Shown one piece after another: positions 45,154-54,393 of a DNA stretch of 64,000 nucleotides (the first letter of the stretch is position 1; every line of letters starts with the position of its first letter). The DNA lies in assembly GCA_041658245.1 (NCBI GenBank), contig JBBAAM010000004.1:50823-114822 (forward strand), given 5' to 3'. A program made the translations under genes and the position numbers. The notes beneath the pieces are model-generated. The model did not search any database. It worked only from the letters and a program-made list of their open reading frames with translations, and was not told where the DNA came from. The DNA is from Fen-1258 sp041658245 (lineage in GTDB: Bacteria > Bacteroidota > Ignavibacteria > Ignavibacteriales > Melioribacteraceae).

Positions 45154-46226
45154 ATGATGTTATACTTTTCATATAATTCATACAATCTTTTATTTACATT
45201 TTCGTAACCATGATATTTCTTCACCCAATTTTTCCCGCGAATGCCAAAATCACTTCTCATTTTTTCATCAGAAATAAGAGAAGAAAGTTTGTCGTACAAC
45301 TCATCGCCATTATTTGCAACTACAAATGGATTTTCCGGCAACCACTCTTCGTACTCTTTCGTCATGTTTGTGATTGTCGGGATGCCCATCGCTAATGTTT
45401 CAATTCCCGCCTTTCCGTAGCCTATACCTCCCATTGTCCCACCAACTTGATCTATACAAATATCACATCCACTTTTAATTTCAAGTACTCTGTCCCGGTG
45501 CATATTTTCTAAAAGGATGAAATCAATTTTTCTTTCTTTTTTGATTTTATCAATCACCGACAAAATCAATTCAGTCCCTTTATATTTTCTATTCGTTGGC
45601 GAATGGACAATTTTAATTCTATCCGATTCATGCATTCTACGTTCCGGTAATTCACTTGTGTTGTATGGGTAAAAAATATATTCCAAATCTTTTTTTAGTG
45701 AAAGATGATCATATTCAGAAGTGATATTCAAGTCTGATATCGCATCCAGTTCTTTTATTAATCCGCGGATGCGTAAATCGCTTCCATAATAACAACAAAC
45801 GATTTTCTTTCCCATCTTCTTCCATTTTATCGCTTGTTTTGCATTCCGGTAAAAATCTAATCCGGAATCAAAATGAATAATGTCGAACTGATTGAGATTA
45901 TACTTCCCGATGGTTGTTTCAATGAGATTTTGTTTTAGATAATCTGTGAGTGAAAAATATAATTTCTCAATAATATTTTTAGGACGAAAAATCTGAACAC
46001 TCGGAGAAGAATAAACTTCTCTCATTTTCATTTTTTTTTTGCGCCAAAGTTTAGCAAAAGAAAAATTCGGGAGTGGCAGCTCCAAACAAATATCTTCGTT
46101 GAATTGTAAAGGATTTTTGTGAAAGGTGATAAGACGGGAAAAATCACCACATGCATTATGCATTTTAAAGAAATCATACGGAACACCGGCATAATTTTGC
46201 GGCGCTATATGAAGGATTTTATGCAT
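45150..46226 (-). CDS. Glycosyltransferase (GT-B fold, group 1-like)
   Basis: 358 residues. KILHIAPQNYAGVPYDF opens the acceptor domain; the donor part contains KIVHSPTNRKYKGTELILSV, CDICIDQVGGTMGGIGYGKA and GIETLAMGIPTITNM, then a terminal helix. This is the layout of group 1 glycosyltransferases with an atypical E-x7-E region. It is coupled to the flippase (ATGA) and the FemAB-like gene (TAATG), so all three likely act on one surface glycan. Confidence 0.78.
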   Translation of the reverse strand: MHKILHIAPQNYAGVPYDFFKMHNACGDFSRLITFHKNPLQFNEDICLELPLPNFSFAKLWRKKKMKMREVYSSPSVQIFRPKNIIEKLYFSLTDYLKQNLIETTIGKYNLNQFDIIHFDSGLDFYRNAKQAIKWKKMGKKIVCCYYGSDLRIRGLIKELDAISDLNITSEYDHLSLKKDLEYIFYPYNTSELPERRMHESDRIKIVHSPTNRKYKGTELILSVIDKIKKERKIDFILLENMHRDRVLEIKSGCDICIDQVGGTMGGIGYGKAGIETLAMGIPTITNMTKEYEEWLPENPFVVANNGDELYDKLSSLISDEKMRSDFGIRGKNWVKKYHGYENVNKRLYELYEKYNII

Positions 46227-47197
46227 TAAAGCTCTTTATAAAAGGTATCTCGAAAAATTCCTCTCGCCCCAAAATTTTCTTTGAATCTGCCCAATCCCCA
46301 ATTAGGATCCATATTTACTGTAAAAATTCCAAAGTCTAAAAATTTAAATCCTTCATCGTGTGAGCGTTTCATTATTTCATAAAAGAGCAAATTGACCGCA
46401 CGATACTCTTGATATGACTCATCATGACTAATGTAAAATGCAAGTACAACTTTATCATTTGCAGAAAAATTACAGACTCCGGCTATGATTTTTCCTTCAA
46501 CAAACGCTCCCCAAAGCCGAACTTTTGAAGGATATAGTTTTTTAATTTTTAATAATTCATCTAAGGTGTGTGTGGGATTAACGTTGTGTCGCATTTTCAG
46601 ATTCTTTTTTAGAATTTCATAATACTCGGCAAACCGGTCGCATTCAACAATTTCAACTCCCTGTTTCAAAGCTTTTTTTGCTGCGGTTCTTGCTTCGGAG
46701 CGATATGTCGAAAGTAGTTCATCATTTGGAACATCAAGTTGAACAACGCTTGAGACCTCCCTCCGTAAATATGAATATCCATTTTTAATTAAGGCGAAAT
46801 CAATATAGTTTGAATATTTCGACAAATAAATGATTGGAGGTAAGGTAAGTTGTACAGCATCACACTTTAATTCTTTAGCATATTTTTGCAGAATTTCAAC
46901 AAGCTCAAAAGCTTCCTGAAAATTCAAATTTGATTTGTAAACAAAACCTCCGTAAGAAGCTCCGGAATGAGAGGATAATATTTTCTTGCCGTCACGGTTG
47001 ATGACTACAGCCGGAAACAGTGAAAGTATTTTATTGTTTTTTAATACAACGAGAGAAGCATCCTTGAATTTATCTTTTGGATGATAAGACAAAAATAACC
47101 GCTGATGAAACATTGTACCGTTATCCGAAGCGTTGACAAAGTTATCCCACTCTTCGTTTGTAATTTTAGAATTTGCAAAAGAAATATATTCAAGCAT
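46226..47197 (-). CDS. FemAB/GNAT-like aminoacyl or acyl transferase
   Basis: 323 residues. The fold is a GNAT pair of the FemAB type, as seen in AVNLLFYEIMKRSHDEGFKF and FGIFTVNMDPNWGLGRFKEN, and an N-terminal FNASDNGTMFHQRLFLSY-like segment. FemAB proteins add amino acids to wall precursors, while relatives near exopolysaccharide genes modify sugars. It is coupled to the glycosyltransferase and flippase, so glycan modification is the better guess here. Confidence 0.78.
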   Translation of the reverse strand: MLEYISFANSKITNEEWDNFVNASDNGTMFHQRLFLSYHPKDKFKDASLVVLKNNKILSLFPAVVINRDGKKILSSHSGASYGGFVYKSNLNFQEAFELVEILQKYAKELKCDAVQLTLPPIIYLSKYSNYIDFALIKNGYSYLRREVSSVVQLDVPNDELLSTYRSEARTAAKKALKQGVEIVECDRFAEYYEILKKNLKMRHNVNPTHTLDELLKIKKLYPSKVRLWGAFVEGKIIAGVCNFSANDKVVLAFYISHDESYQEYRAVNLLFYEIMKRSHDEGFKFLDFGIFTVNMDPNWGLGRFKENFGARGIFRDTFYKEL

Positions 47198-47200
47198 AAA

Positions 47201-48112
47201 TTAAAAAGTATATTTTATTGATATCGTTTGAGCTGCTCCGAGTCCGTATACAAACGGAGTCATCGCATAATCAAAAGAAAATTGATTCCAGTATAATCCT
47301 AATCCGCCTGAAATATCTTTGGATAAATAATTTGTTTGGTACCCAACTCTTAGCGCAAACATTTTATTATAAACGATTTCAGTCCCAAAATTTACATGCG
47401 AATCAGACTGCAACAAAAACTTTTGGAACTCACATCCCGCTTGTAACGAAATATTGTAACCTGGTAAATCATATTGATAAACCGTACCAACTCTAATTTC
47501 TGACGGTAATTTAGATGCTTCCTTTTGAAGTTGATTCATTGAACCGATATTTTTAACAACTGCCGAGACAAATAAATCTTGTATAGGTGTTTTGTAAAAT
47601 AGTCCGAAATCAAAACCGACTCCCTCGGCATTATCATAAAAAATATCTTCGTAAAGATATTTCACCGTAATTCCGGTTGAAACATTTTCTATTAAAGAAA
47701 ATGCCGTAGAAAGTGAACCGAAGAAATAATGGGTATTAAAAGTTGTTTCGACTGGACCCGGCTTTGTTCTCACTTCAAATCCCTTAATTGAAGTTGAATT
47801 AATCCCAACCCCGACCGGCAAACTAAAAAGAGAGAATTTTATTCCGAGTAATTCGGTGGCTGCATCTTGAATCCATGCGTTATGCGTAAATATTATTTCC
47901 GGATTACCGGTTTTTAACTGCGCCGGATTATAAAAGATTGCCGAAACATCGTTCGCAAAAATTGCGCCGTTATCACCGAGCGCGATATTTCTTGCACCTG
48001 AACCGATTTTGAGAAATGATAAACCGTTACTTCCACCGCTTTGAGCAAAACTAAAAAACGATATACCGAGGACGGAAAGAAGTAATATTTTTATTTGATT
48101 TGATTTTTTCAT
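47201..48112 (-). CDS. PorV/PorQ-family outer-membrane protein
   Basis: 303 residues with a signal peptide (LLLSVLGISFFSFAQ). The N-terminal LKIGSGARNIALGDNGAIFA then DVSAIFYNPAQL is the PorV/PorQ (UPF0164) signature; the rest alternates beta strands and ends in Phe (IKYTF), as in outer-membrane beta-barrels. PorV carries T9SS cargo from the translocon to the cell surface. It may serve the T9SS proteins in this window. It is adjacent to a second family member. Confidence 0.85.
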   Translation of the reverse strand: MKKSNQIKILLLSVLGISFFSFAQSGGSNGLSFLKIGSGARNIALGDNGAIFANDVSAIFYNPAQLKTGNPEIIFTHNAWIQDAATELLGIKFSLFSLPVGVGINSTSIKGFEVRTKPGPVETTFNTHYFFGSLSTAFSLIENVSTGITVKYLYEDIFYDNAEGVGFDFGLFYKTPIQDLFVSAVVKNIGSMNQLQKEASKLPSEIRVGTVYQYDLPGYNISLQAGCEFQKFLLQSDSHVNFGTEIVYNKMFALRVGYQTNYLSKDISGGLGLYWNQFSFDYAMTPFVYGLGAAQTISIKYTF

Positions 48113-48132
48113 AATTAAAAATAATAAAAGAA

Positions 48133-49146
48133 TTAGAAATTAATGTGAATACCCATTATATGTCTGTCTTTCGATGAATATGGTTCGAACATAAACGCAT
48201 AATCAAAACCAACAACAATGTTCGAAATATTTTCAGCATATCCAATTCCGAAAGAAGGTTTAACAGGCTCGTCACCGTTAGTTAGCTGATAATTATCAAT
48301 ACCGGCGCGGAAGAATAAATCGTTAATCGGATTATACTCTACGCCGAGGCGTAATGTTTTAGTTCCATAATTATCAAAGTAAAATTCGGATGAAGTTAAC
48401 AATTCATATTCATCAAATCGGTAACTCATCCCAATTTTCTTCCCGGTAGGAAATTTATTCTCCGTTAAAGAGCCGTCAATATCATAAAGCGGAGAAGAAT
48501 CCCACTTGTACTTGCTATTCAAATCTGAAAAAACAAAAGAAAAAATCATATTTTTTGAATATGAATAAAGTAATCCCAAATCAAAACCCAACCCTGTTGA
48601 AGTGATGTCTTGATATAATTTGTAATAATAAAACTTGGTGGAGAATCCGGCTGCAACTTTTTCGGAAAATTTTATTGCCACAGAAATAAAGAATTGATTC
48701 TCTGAAGTAGTAAGCGTTCCCTTCTTAAAACCTTGATTATCACGTTCATCAATATTACTAACTCCTGAGTTTATTAACCCAACATTAAGACCGGCAGAAG
48801 TTCTAGGTTTTCTATTTTCCAGAGCGGAATCTTTTTTAGAATAAAAATCAAATCGGCGTGTAAAAGAAACAAAATTTAGTTTTCTATCAAGTGAAAGAAA
48901 AGAATATCCGCTTTGAAAAGAATTCCCGTTTTGAAAAACTGAAACTGCGGGATTGTAATAAGAGATTAAATTCCCTTCTTTAACAGCGGAAAGAGAATTT
49001 CCCATAGCAATACCGCGCGGACCAAAACCAATGCGGCTAAAGGCTCCGGCAGATGAATTTATTTTGCTCATCTTGGGTTGAGCGGATAAAGTTACCGCTG
49101 AAATAATTAAAAGGGAAAATAAAATTATTTGTTTCAACTTTTGCAT
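48133..49146 (-). CDS. PorV/PorQ-family outer-membrane protein, second copy
   Basis: 337 residues. Signal peptide (FSLLIISAVTLSAQ), then FSRIGFGPRGIAMGNSLSAV and NLISYYNPAVSVF, the same signature as its neighbour. A beta-barrel follows and the chain ends IHINF. Only moderately like the neighbour, so it is an old duplication or a separate role. The start abuts the upstream propeller gene stop without a gap. Confidence 0.83.
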   Translation of the reverse strand: MQKLKQIILFSLLIISAVTLSAQPKMSKINSSAGAFSRIGFGPRGIAMGNSLSAVKEGNLISYYNPAVSVFQNGNSFQSGYSFLSLDRKLNFVSFTRRFDFYSKKDSALENRKPRTSAGLNVGLINSGVSNIDERDNQGFKKGTLTTSENQFFISVAIKFSEKVAAGFSTKFYYYKLYQDITSTGLGFDLGLLYSYSKNMIFSFVFSDLNSKYKWDSSPLYDIDGSLTENKFPTGKKIGMSYRFDEYELLTSSEFYFDNYGTKTLRLGVEYNPINDLFFRAGIDNYQLTNGDEPVKPSFGIGYAENISNIVVGFDYAFMFEPYSSKDRHIMGIHINF

Positions 49147-50772
49147 CTACTGTATTACCATAATTTTTCCAAATTGAGGTTCTGATCCGTCAATTTCGAT
49201 GCGATAAAAATAAACTCCATTCGGGACAATGCTTCCGAAATCATCTTTACCGTCCCAATAATCAATAACTCCATTAATGCCGTCTGCATTGGATGAATTG
49301 ATTACGTGTGTTGGATTTCCGCGATCAACATTTTGGATTAGAGTCCGTAAATAATTCATCCCGAAATCGAAAATTCTGATAGTAACTTTTTTTGAAATTC
49401 CGCCTGTGTTGTATTTAATTTTCACCGTTTCCATTTTGGGAGAAAAAGGATTCGGGAAAGCATAACTATCATCCTTTTTCTGCAACGGTTGTGAAGCGTA
49501 AAAAATCGTCCAATCGTCAGACCAATTATAATTCGGCATTTCATTTTTCAATAAGCCGTCTTCAGAACCAACCCAAACCGTATTCCCATTGTCAGCAAAA
49601 TCTGCAGAATAAAAGATAGATGTTTGCAAAGCTAAACCGGTTTTTTTATCTATAATAGAGCCTGCATTTAACCAGCTATTCAAAGAACTGATAGCGTTTA
49701 AATATATCCCGTTGTCTGTTGTTACGATTACGCTATTTGTAAAAGAAGCGAAGTTGTGTGGTTTTTCACCGTGCAAAGTTGTATTCCAATTTGCACCGCT
49801 ATCTTTAGAATAACTTACAGCATAAAATTCGTTCTGATCATTTGCTTTCCACGATGCGGCAAAAACGGCATTCATAAATTTATTGTATCCTAATGCAACT
49901 ATAAAATTTCCGCTTATAGGATCGTCTTGATTTTGATGATTAAATTTTTCCCACCTCATTGAATCAGCAGGAAGAAAAGCATTCGTTGTTTTGTTAATTC
50001 CGTCTGCGGTACCCGCATAAAGAGTAGAATCATTAGCTGCGACCAACGAGAAAAGACGGTAATTCAAATATTCTTCTTTCCCAAATTTTCCCGCAACAGG
50101 CTGTAATGTAAACGATAATAAATCGGAAGGTTTTATTGACGAAAGAAAATCCGGCGGTAGTATTATGCGATTCCATTTGGCGTTCGTATTAGCAATTAAA
50201 CTATCAATAGGAACAGATCGCAATCCTCCTGCAAAAGTTGCAATCCATATTTTGTTTCCCGCGAAGGCAAAATCATAAATAATGTTTTGCACTGCAACGG
50301 TAACAGGTAATGCACGCAATATGTTATTACCGTACACAACAGACGAATCGCCGGGGTCATCTAACGGCTGCGAAACTGTTTGCCAGGTAATTCCATTATC
50401 CGATGAAAAACGTAAACCGCTTCCTTCAGGAAATGAATTCCCATCTTTTTCAATCGAGTGTGCTGTAGATGCGAAGATTACTCCTTTTGTATAAAGTAAA
50501 GCCGTTACGCTTTCTGTTCCAAACACTGAAGTATTGAAATAGTTTTTCCACGTCGTTCCTTTATCAGTTGATTGACTTAATCCTTTAGAAGTGCCGAGCC
50601 AGATTGTATCACCAACAACAAGAATATCATTGATGCTGTTGCTCGCGGGCGTTTCACTTTCAAATACAGAAGTGTTATCAAAATTCTTCAACTCAAATGT
50701 TTTTAGAACTGATTGACCATAAATATTTTGTAATGCCAAAAGAATTATGAAGGCAGCAATTTTGAATTTCAT
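49147..50772 (-). CDS. Secreted BNR/propeller-like protein with FlgD-type Ig tail
   Basis: 541 residues with a signal peptide (FIILLALQNIYG). Repeats of the BNR/two-component regulator propeller kind are visible: GDTIWLGTSKGLSQSTDKG, ASTAHSIEKDGNSFPEGS and GNTVWVGSEDGLLKN. The C-terminal approx. 110 residues form a FlgD-like Ig domain ending in a sorting-like tail: YAFPNPFSPKMETVKIKY, VTIRIFDFGMNYL and VPNGVYFYRIE. Likely exported via T9SS. The upstream lipoprotein overlaps it as TAATG. Confidence 0.8.
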   Translation of the reverse strand: MKFKIAAFIILLALQNIYGQSVLKTFELKNFDNTSVFESETPASNSINDILVVGDTIWLGTSKGLSQSTDKGTTWKNYFNTSVFGTESVTALLYTKGVIFASTAHSIEKDGNSFPEGSGLRFSSDNGITWQTVSQPLDDPGDSSVVYGNNILRALPVTVAVQNIIYDFAFAGNKIWIATFAGGLRSVPIDSLIANTNAKWNRIILPPDFLSSIKPSDLLSFTLQPVAGKFGKEEYLNYRLFSLVAANDSTLYAGTADGINKTTNAFLPADSMRWEKFNHQNQDDPISGNFIVALGYNKFMNAVFAASWKANDQNEFYAVSYSKDSGANWNTTLHGEKPHNFASFTNSVIVTTDNGIYLNAISSLNSWLNAGSIIDKKTGLALQTSIFYSADFADNGNTVWVGSEDGLLKNEMPNYNWSDDWTIFYASQPLQKKDDSYAFPNPFSPKMETVKIKYNTGGISKKVTIRIFDFGMNYLRTLIQNVDRGNPTHVINSSNADGINGVIDYWDGKDDFGSIVPNGVYFYRIEIDGSEPQFGKIMVIQ

Positions 50773-51530
50773 TATTTAACCACAATATATTTTCGAACAA
50801 CTTGACTAACTAAACCGCCTCTATCTTTCGCTTCAAAATCAAAACGATATGTTCCCTTTTCATTTTCAGGAGTGATGCTAAGTGCGCGAGAAAATATTCC
50901 ATCTTCGGCAATTCCATCTCCATTAGCTGTAAAATTACCGTCATCGTAAAGCATGGTTCGTGATCCGCTTGAAGTTGTAAAATAAACTTCCTTAATATCT
51001 TTAATACCGTTGGAATCAGCTACAGTCGCATTTACTATAAATGCAAGAGGAACATCTTTTACTTCTATTGTATCCGGTGAAGAGACCGATAAAATTATTG
51101 GGGCGGCGTTAGATTTTCCATTATCAAAGAGAAACGTTTGTGAAGCAACTTTTTTAGTCGTTCCTGTTTTATCTTCAACAAAGTAATTGATCAAATACAT
51201 TCCGTTAATGTATTCACTTTTCATCGTTACAGAAGTTGAGAAAGCATTTGGATTTGTTTTTGGATTATTTGACAAATAGATTTTTCCCGAAGAAATATTT
51301 TCATCTTCAGGTGAAAGAATTTCGATCCACGTTCCCTTAATATCCGTGGAAGAAGTAAATTCAATTGAAGGATTTATAATCGAATCGGTTAGCGTGTGCA
51401 TAAAAGAAGCAAAAGTTGCAACGCTTGCCACTTGATAAATCGCTTGTTTTGTTTCCACCGGAGAGTCGAATTTTTTACCACACCCATGAAACGTTATAAT
51501 CAGAAGAATTAAAAACAGTAATTTTTTCAT
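50772..51530 (-). CDS. Lipoprotein with Ig-like domains
   Basis: 252 residues. The signal peptide ends in a lipobox (LIIITFHGC, Cys17). Two beta-sandwich modules follow; the second begins LSVSSPDTIEVKDVPLAF and includes DSNGIKDIKEVYF and YRFDFEAKDRGG. No catalytic site is visible. By position it may support the propeller and PorV proteins downstream. Coupled by TAATG to the next gene. Confidence 0.72.
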   Translation of the reverse strand: MKKLLFLILLIITFHGCGKKFDSPVETKQAIYQVASVATFASFMHTLTDSIINPSIEFTSSTDIKGTWIEILSPEDENISSGKIYLSNNPKTNPNAFSTSVTMKSEYINGMYLINYFVEDKTGTTKKVASQTFLFDNGKSNAAPIILSVSSPDTIEVKDVPLAFIVNATVADSNGIKDIKEVYFTTSSGSRTMLYDDGNFTANGDGIAEDGIFSRALSITPENEKGTYRFDFEAKDRGGLVSQVVRKYIVVK

Positions 51531-51582
51531 ATCGAAATATCTTACAGCAGAGTTAAGAATTAAAGGTAAAAATATATATACT

Positions 51583-52578
51583 TCAGAAAATTAAAAATGG
51601 TGCAGGAATAAAGCACACAATGAACATTGCAATTGTTAGATAGCCGATTATTTTTCTTTTTTCATCAAGCGGAGCATCGTCATAAATAGGCGGATGTTTA
51701 ACTTTTATAACAAAAAATAAAATGACAGCCCAAAATAACCAGCCGCTCCAACCGATATTAAGAGGTATTGATAAATATGAAATTAAAACGCCTGCAACTC
51801 CAAAGACAACCAAGAAAATCATTGCAATAGAACTAATTGCATATTGTTTTTTTTCTCCAAACAAAGCATAAATAACATGTCCGCCATCAAGTTGACCAAC
51901 CGGAATTAGGTTCATCGCAGTTACAAAGAATCCGAACCATCCCACACATAAAAAAGGATAGTGATAAATTTCAGACATCGGTGGAACAAAATCTTTTGAA
52001 GAAGTAAATACCTCACGTAAAAATGAAAACAAAAGAGAATCACCAAAAACTAATGCGAGTCCGTTTTTACCATAAGTTGGTAAATCATAATCAGGGTGAA
52101 TCAAGAGCAAATATTCTTTTCCCGGTAAATGTGTAAAGCCATAGATAATCAGAATAATTGAAGCGATAAAACCCGCAATTGGTCCTGCAACTCCAATATC
52201 AAAAAGAGCTTTCTTTGATGGAATTGGAGATTTAATTTTAATTACTGCTCCCAGCGTTCCAAAATTAAGGAAACCTAGGATAGATGGAAATGGGATAAAA
52301 TATGGGAGTGTTGCCTTCACTTTATGAATTTTTGCGACGAAGTAGTGTCCAAATTCATGCGAACCTAAAACAAATAAAATTGATAATGAGTAGGGCAATC
52401 CATAAATCAATTCAGAAAACTCTGTTTTGTTTGAAAAACCGCGTACCCATTCATAACCGGCAACAGTAGTGGTGAAAAGCGTTGCAAAAAACAGAAGCAG
52501 GTGAAGCCAATATTTTTGTTTTTCTTTTACAAGTACATCTACCGGTTCGTTCAATTGTTGTTCAAAAATATTTTTCAT
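51583..52578 (-). CDS. Site-2 protease (M50 family)
   Basis: 331 residues, about seven transmembrane helices. The zinc motif HEFGH is within FVLGSHEFGHYFVAKIH, and the second motif NLIPVGQLDGGHVIYALFG carries the third, Asp ligand. No PDZ domain is present. M50 proteases cut transmembrane proteins, typically anti-sigma factors or signal peptides. The window contains a membrane anti-sigma factor at 29825, but the pairing is only a possibility. Confidence 0.9.
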   Translation of the reverse strand: MKNIFEQQLNEPVDVLVKEKQKYWLHLLLFFATLFTTTVAGYEWVRGFSNKTEFSELIYGLPYSLSILFVLGSHEFGHYFVAKIHKVKATLPYFIPFPSILGFLNFGTLGAVIKIKSPIPSKKALFDIGVAGPIAGFIASIILIIYGFTHLPGKEYLLLIHPDYDLPTYGKNGLALVFGDSLLFSFLREVFTSSKDFVPPMSEIYHYPFLCVGWFGFFVTAMNLIPVGQLDGGHVIYALFGEKKQYAISSIAMIFLVVFGVAGVLISYLSIPLNIGWSGWLFWAVILFFVIKVKHPPIYDDAPLDEKRKIIGYLTIAMFIVCFIPAPFLIF

Positions 52579-52579
52579 A

Positions 52580-53410
52580 CTACAAATCTATGTTCATTCC
52601 AAAAGCGAAATATTTTTCTTTGAAATCGAAATACTCGCCGTGAATATTATTGCCGGAGAAATAGTCAATCTTAAAACTTAATCCCCCTCTATTTATATTT
52701 CCGATTTTTACTCCGGCTGATAGTGAATTCGTTCCGGAATATTTTCCTAATTTGGTCAACCGTAAATCGTAAGCGATAAAGGGAAAAAGATAATTTGAAA
52801 AAGGTAAGTTAAAAAACTTTTCTCCGCCAATTTGAAAAATATTTTTTCCTATCTCTTTCGGTACAACATGAAATAAATACGAATAGCTAAAGTAGAGACG
52901 AAAATCGTTCGTTGAATAAAAAGGAGTTACTTCAACAAACTCTCTACTATAAACTCGAGGGGTTCTTCCTCCTCGCCAACTATTTGAGAAATTATCGTAA
53001 TGTCCGTCAACAAAATGGGCGGATATGTGGCTTAATCTCATTCTCATTCCGCACTCATATATTGCGTTTTTAATTTTTATTCCACCGTTCAGACCGAATA
53101 AATAATCAACTGCATCTACCGGAAAATGAAAATCCTTTTCCCCGCGCAATTTTGTGTAAGTGAAAAAATCACCGCCGAAGGAATATGTTTTTTCGGCATC
53201 TACAATGTGAAAAAAATCATTTGAAGTTCCAATATCAAGCCGCAAACTATTTTGGCCTGACATAAACAAAAACCCAACTTTCGACTCAAGAAAATTTGCA
53301 ACAAACGGTTTGATGTTCAAATCTGATGGGAAAAGAATTACCGTTTGTTGAGAAAATAGTGTCGATCCGAACAGTAAAATGTAAAGTGAAATATTTTTCA
53401 TTCTATTCAT
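52580..53410 (-). CDS. Outer-membrane beta-barrel protein of unknown function
   Basis: 276 residues with a signal peptide (ISLYILLFGSTLFSQ). Aromatic beta strands alternate throughout and the chain ends FGMNIDL; RLSHISAHFVDGHYDNF and SREFVEVTPFYSTNDFRLY recall DUF1207-type proteins. The function is unknown. The ATG overlaps the stop of the radical SAM gene (ATGA), so it belongs to the same operon. Confidence 0.65.
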   Translation of the reverse strand: MNRMKNISLYILLFGSTLFSQQTVILFPSDLNIKPFVANFLESKVGFLFMSGQNSLRLDIGTSNDFFHIVDAEKTYSFGGDFFTYTKLRGEKDFHFPVDAVDYLFGLNGGIKIKNAIYECGMRMRLSHISAHFVDGHYDNFSNSWRGGRTPRVYSREFVEVTPFYSTNDFRLYFSYSYLFHVVPKEIGKNIFQIGGEKFFNLPFSNYLFPFIAYDLRLTKLGKYSGTNSLSAGVKIGNINRGGLSFKIDYFSGNNIHGEYFDFKEKYFAFGMNIDL

Positions 53411-54393
53411 AGAAGAGATGATGCCTTAGCTAATAATTTTTGTTTGATCAATTTATGATAGCTGTATTTTATTTTTGATGAAAGACTAACAATGCCGTAC
53501 ATGTTGGTCGGGAAAGCAAATGACGGTTCAAAATAACAGTTAACCGTGCAGCCCTGGCAGAAGTCAAATCTTCCTTCCATTTTTTTGAAGTAAGAAATCT
53601 TTTCTGATTTTCTGATCTCTTTAATCGGGCGGTCTATTTTTATTTTATCGTTTTCAAAATGATAACATGGTAAAATAATTTCGTTGTTTGGTGAAATTAC
53701 TATGACCCGCGAAACTGCTTTACACAACGGTTTAGTGATATTATTTCCCCCGTTCTTTCTTAATTTAAGATATGCATCATTTAAATAAATATCATGCTTC
53801 CCGTCACCATATTCTTCGATAAAACTTATTGCTTGCTCATGTAAACCGGGATTTCCGAAATAAGAAAATACAGGATTTACTATCAATACTAAGTTTTTCT
53901 TTCGCGCAATTTCGTGCATTTGCGGAAGTTTTGAATAGGTTTCATTTGTAACCGTAAAGAGAATATCGGGATATTCACCCAGACTTTTTGCAAGATCTAA
54001 ACTTTTTAATACGGATTTAAAACAATCCACTCCGCGGGTTTTGTTGTGTTCATCTTCATCAGGTGAGTCGAGTGAAAAATGAAGTAAGTTCACATTCCCG
54101 GCAAGTTCTTCAGCATGTTTGTGATAGAGAAGCCCGTTTGTTGTTATACTAGTCTGCATCTTCAAAACTTTTGCAAACTTCACCATTTCAGAAATTTGAG
54201 GATGAAGCAGCGGCTCGCCACCGGTCAAATCAAGAAATTTCACTCCCAATTTAGCAATTTGCTCAACATTAGTTTTATATTCTTCTAAATCGGCAAATGG
54301 AGTTTTTTTAAATTTTTCATGTTCACCGAAATGACAAAAATTGCAGTATGCATTACAGCGGTATGTTACATAATAGTTACAGAGAAGCAGCAC
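53407..54393 (-). CDS. Radical SAM protein with SPASM-like C-terminal cluster
   Basis: About 329 residues. The start is best placed at the GTG at 54393, after gggga and overlapping the GT2 stop (TAGTG); a GTG seven codons upstream is the other choice. The radical SAM cluster is CNAYCNFC within VTYRCNAYCNFCHFGEH, followed by DLTGGEPLLHPQISEM. C-terminal FDFCQGCTVNCYF suggests an auxiliary Fe-S site. SPASM enzymes modify peptides or small molecules. Coupling to glycosyltransferase genes suggests modification of a sugar, lipid or peptide intermediate. Confidence 0.82.
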   Translation of the reverse strand: MLLLCNYYVTYRCNAYCNFCHFGEHEKFKKTPFADLEEYKTNVEQIAKLGVKFLDLTGGEPLLHPQISEMVKFAKVLKMQTSITTNGLLYHKHAEELAGNVNLLHFSLDSPDEDEHNKTRGVDCFKSVLKSLDLAKSLGEYPDILFTVTNETYSKLPQMHEIARKKNLVLIVNPVFSYFGNPGLHEQAISFIEEYGDGKHDIYLNDAYLKLRKNGGNNITKPLCKAVSRVIVISPNNEIILPCYHFENDKIKIDRPIKEIRKSEKISYFKKMEGRFDFCQGCTVNCYFEPSFAFPTNMYGIVSLSSKIKYSYHKLIKQKLLAKASSLL

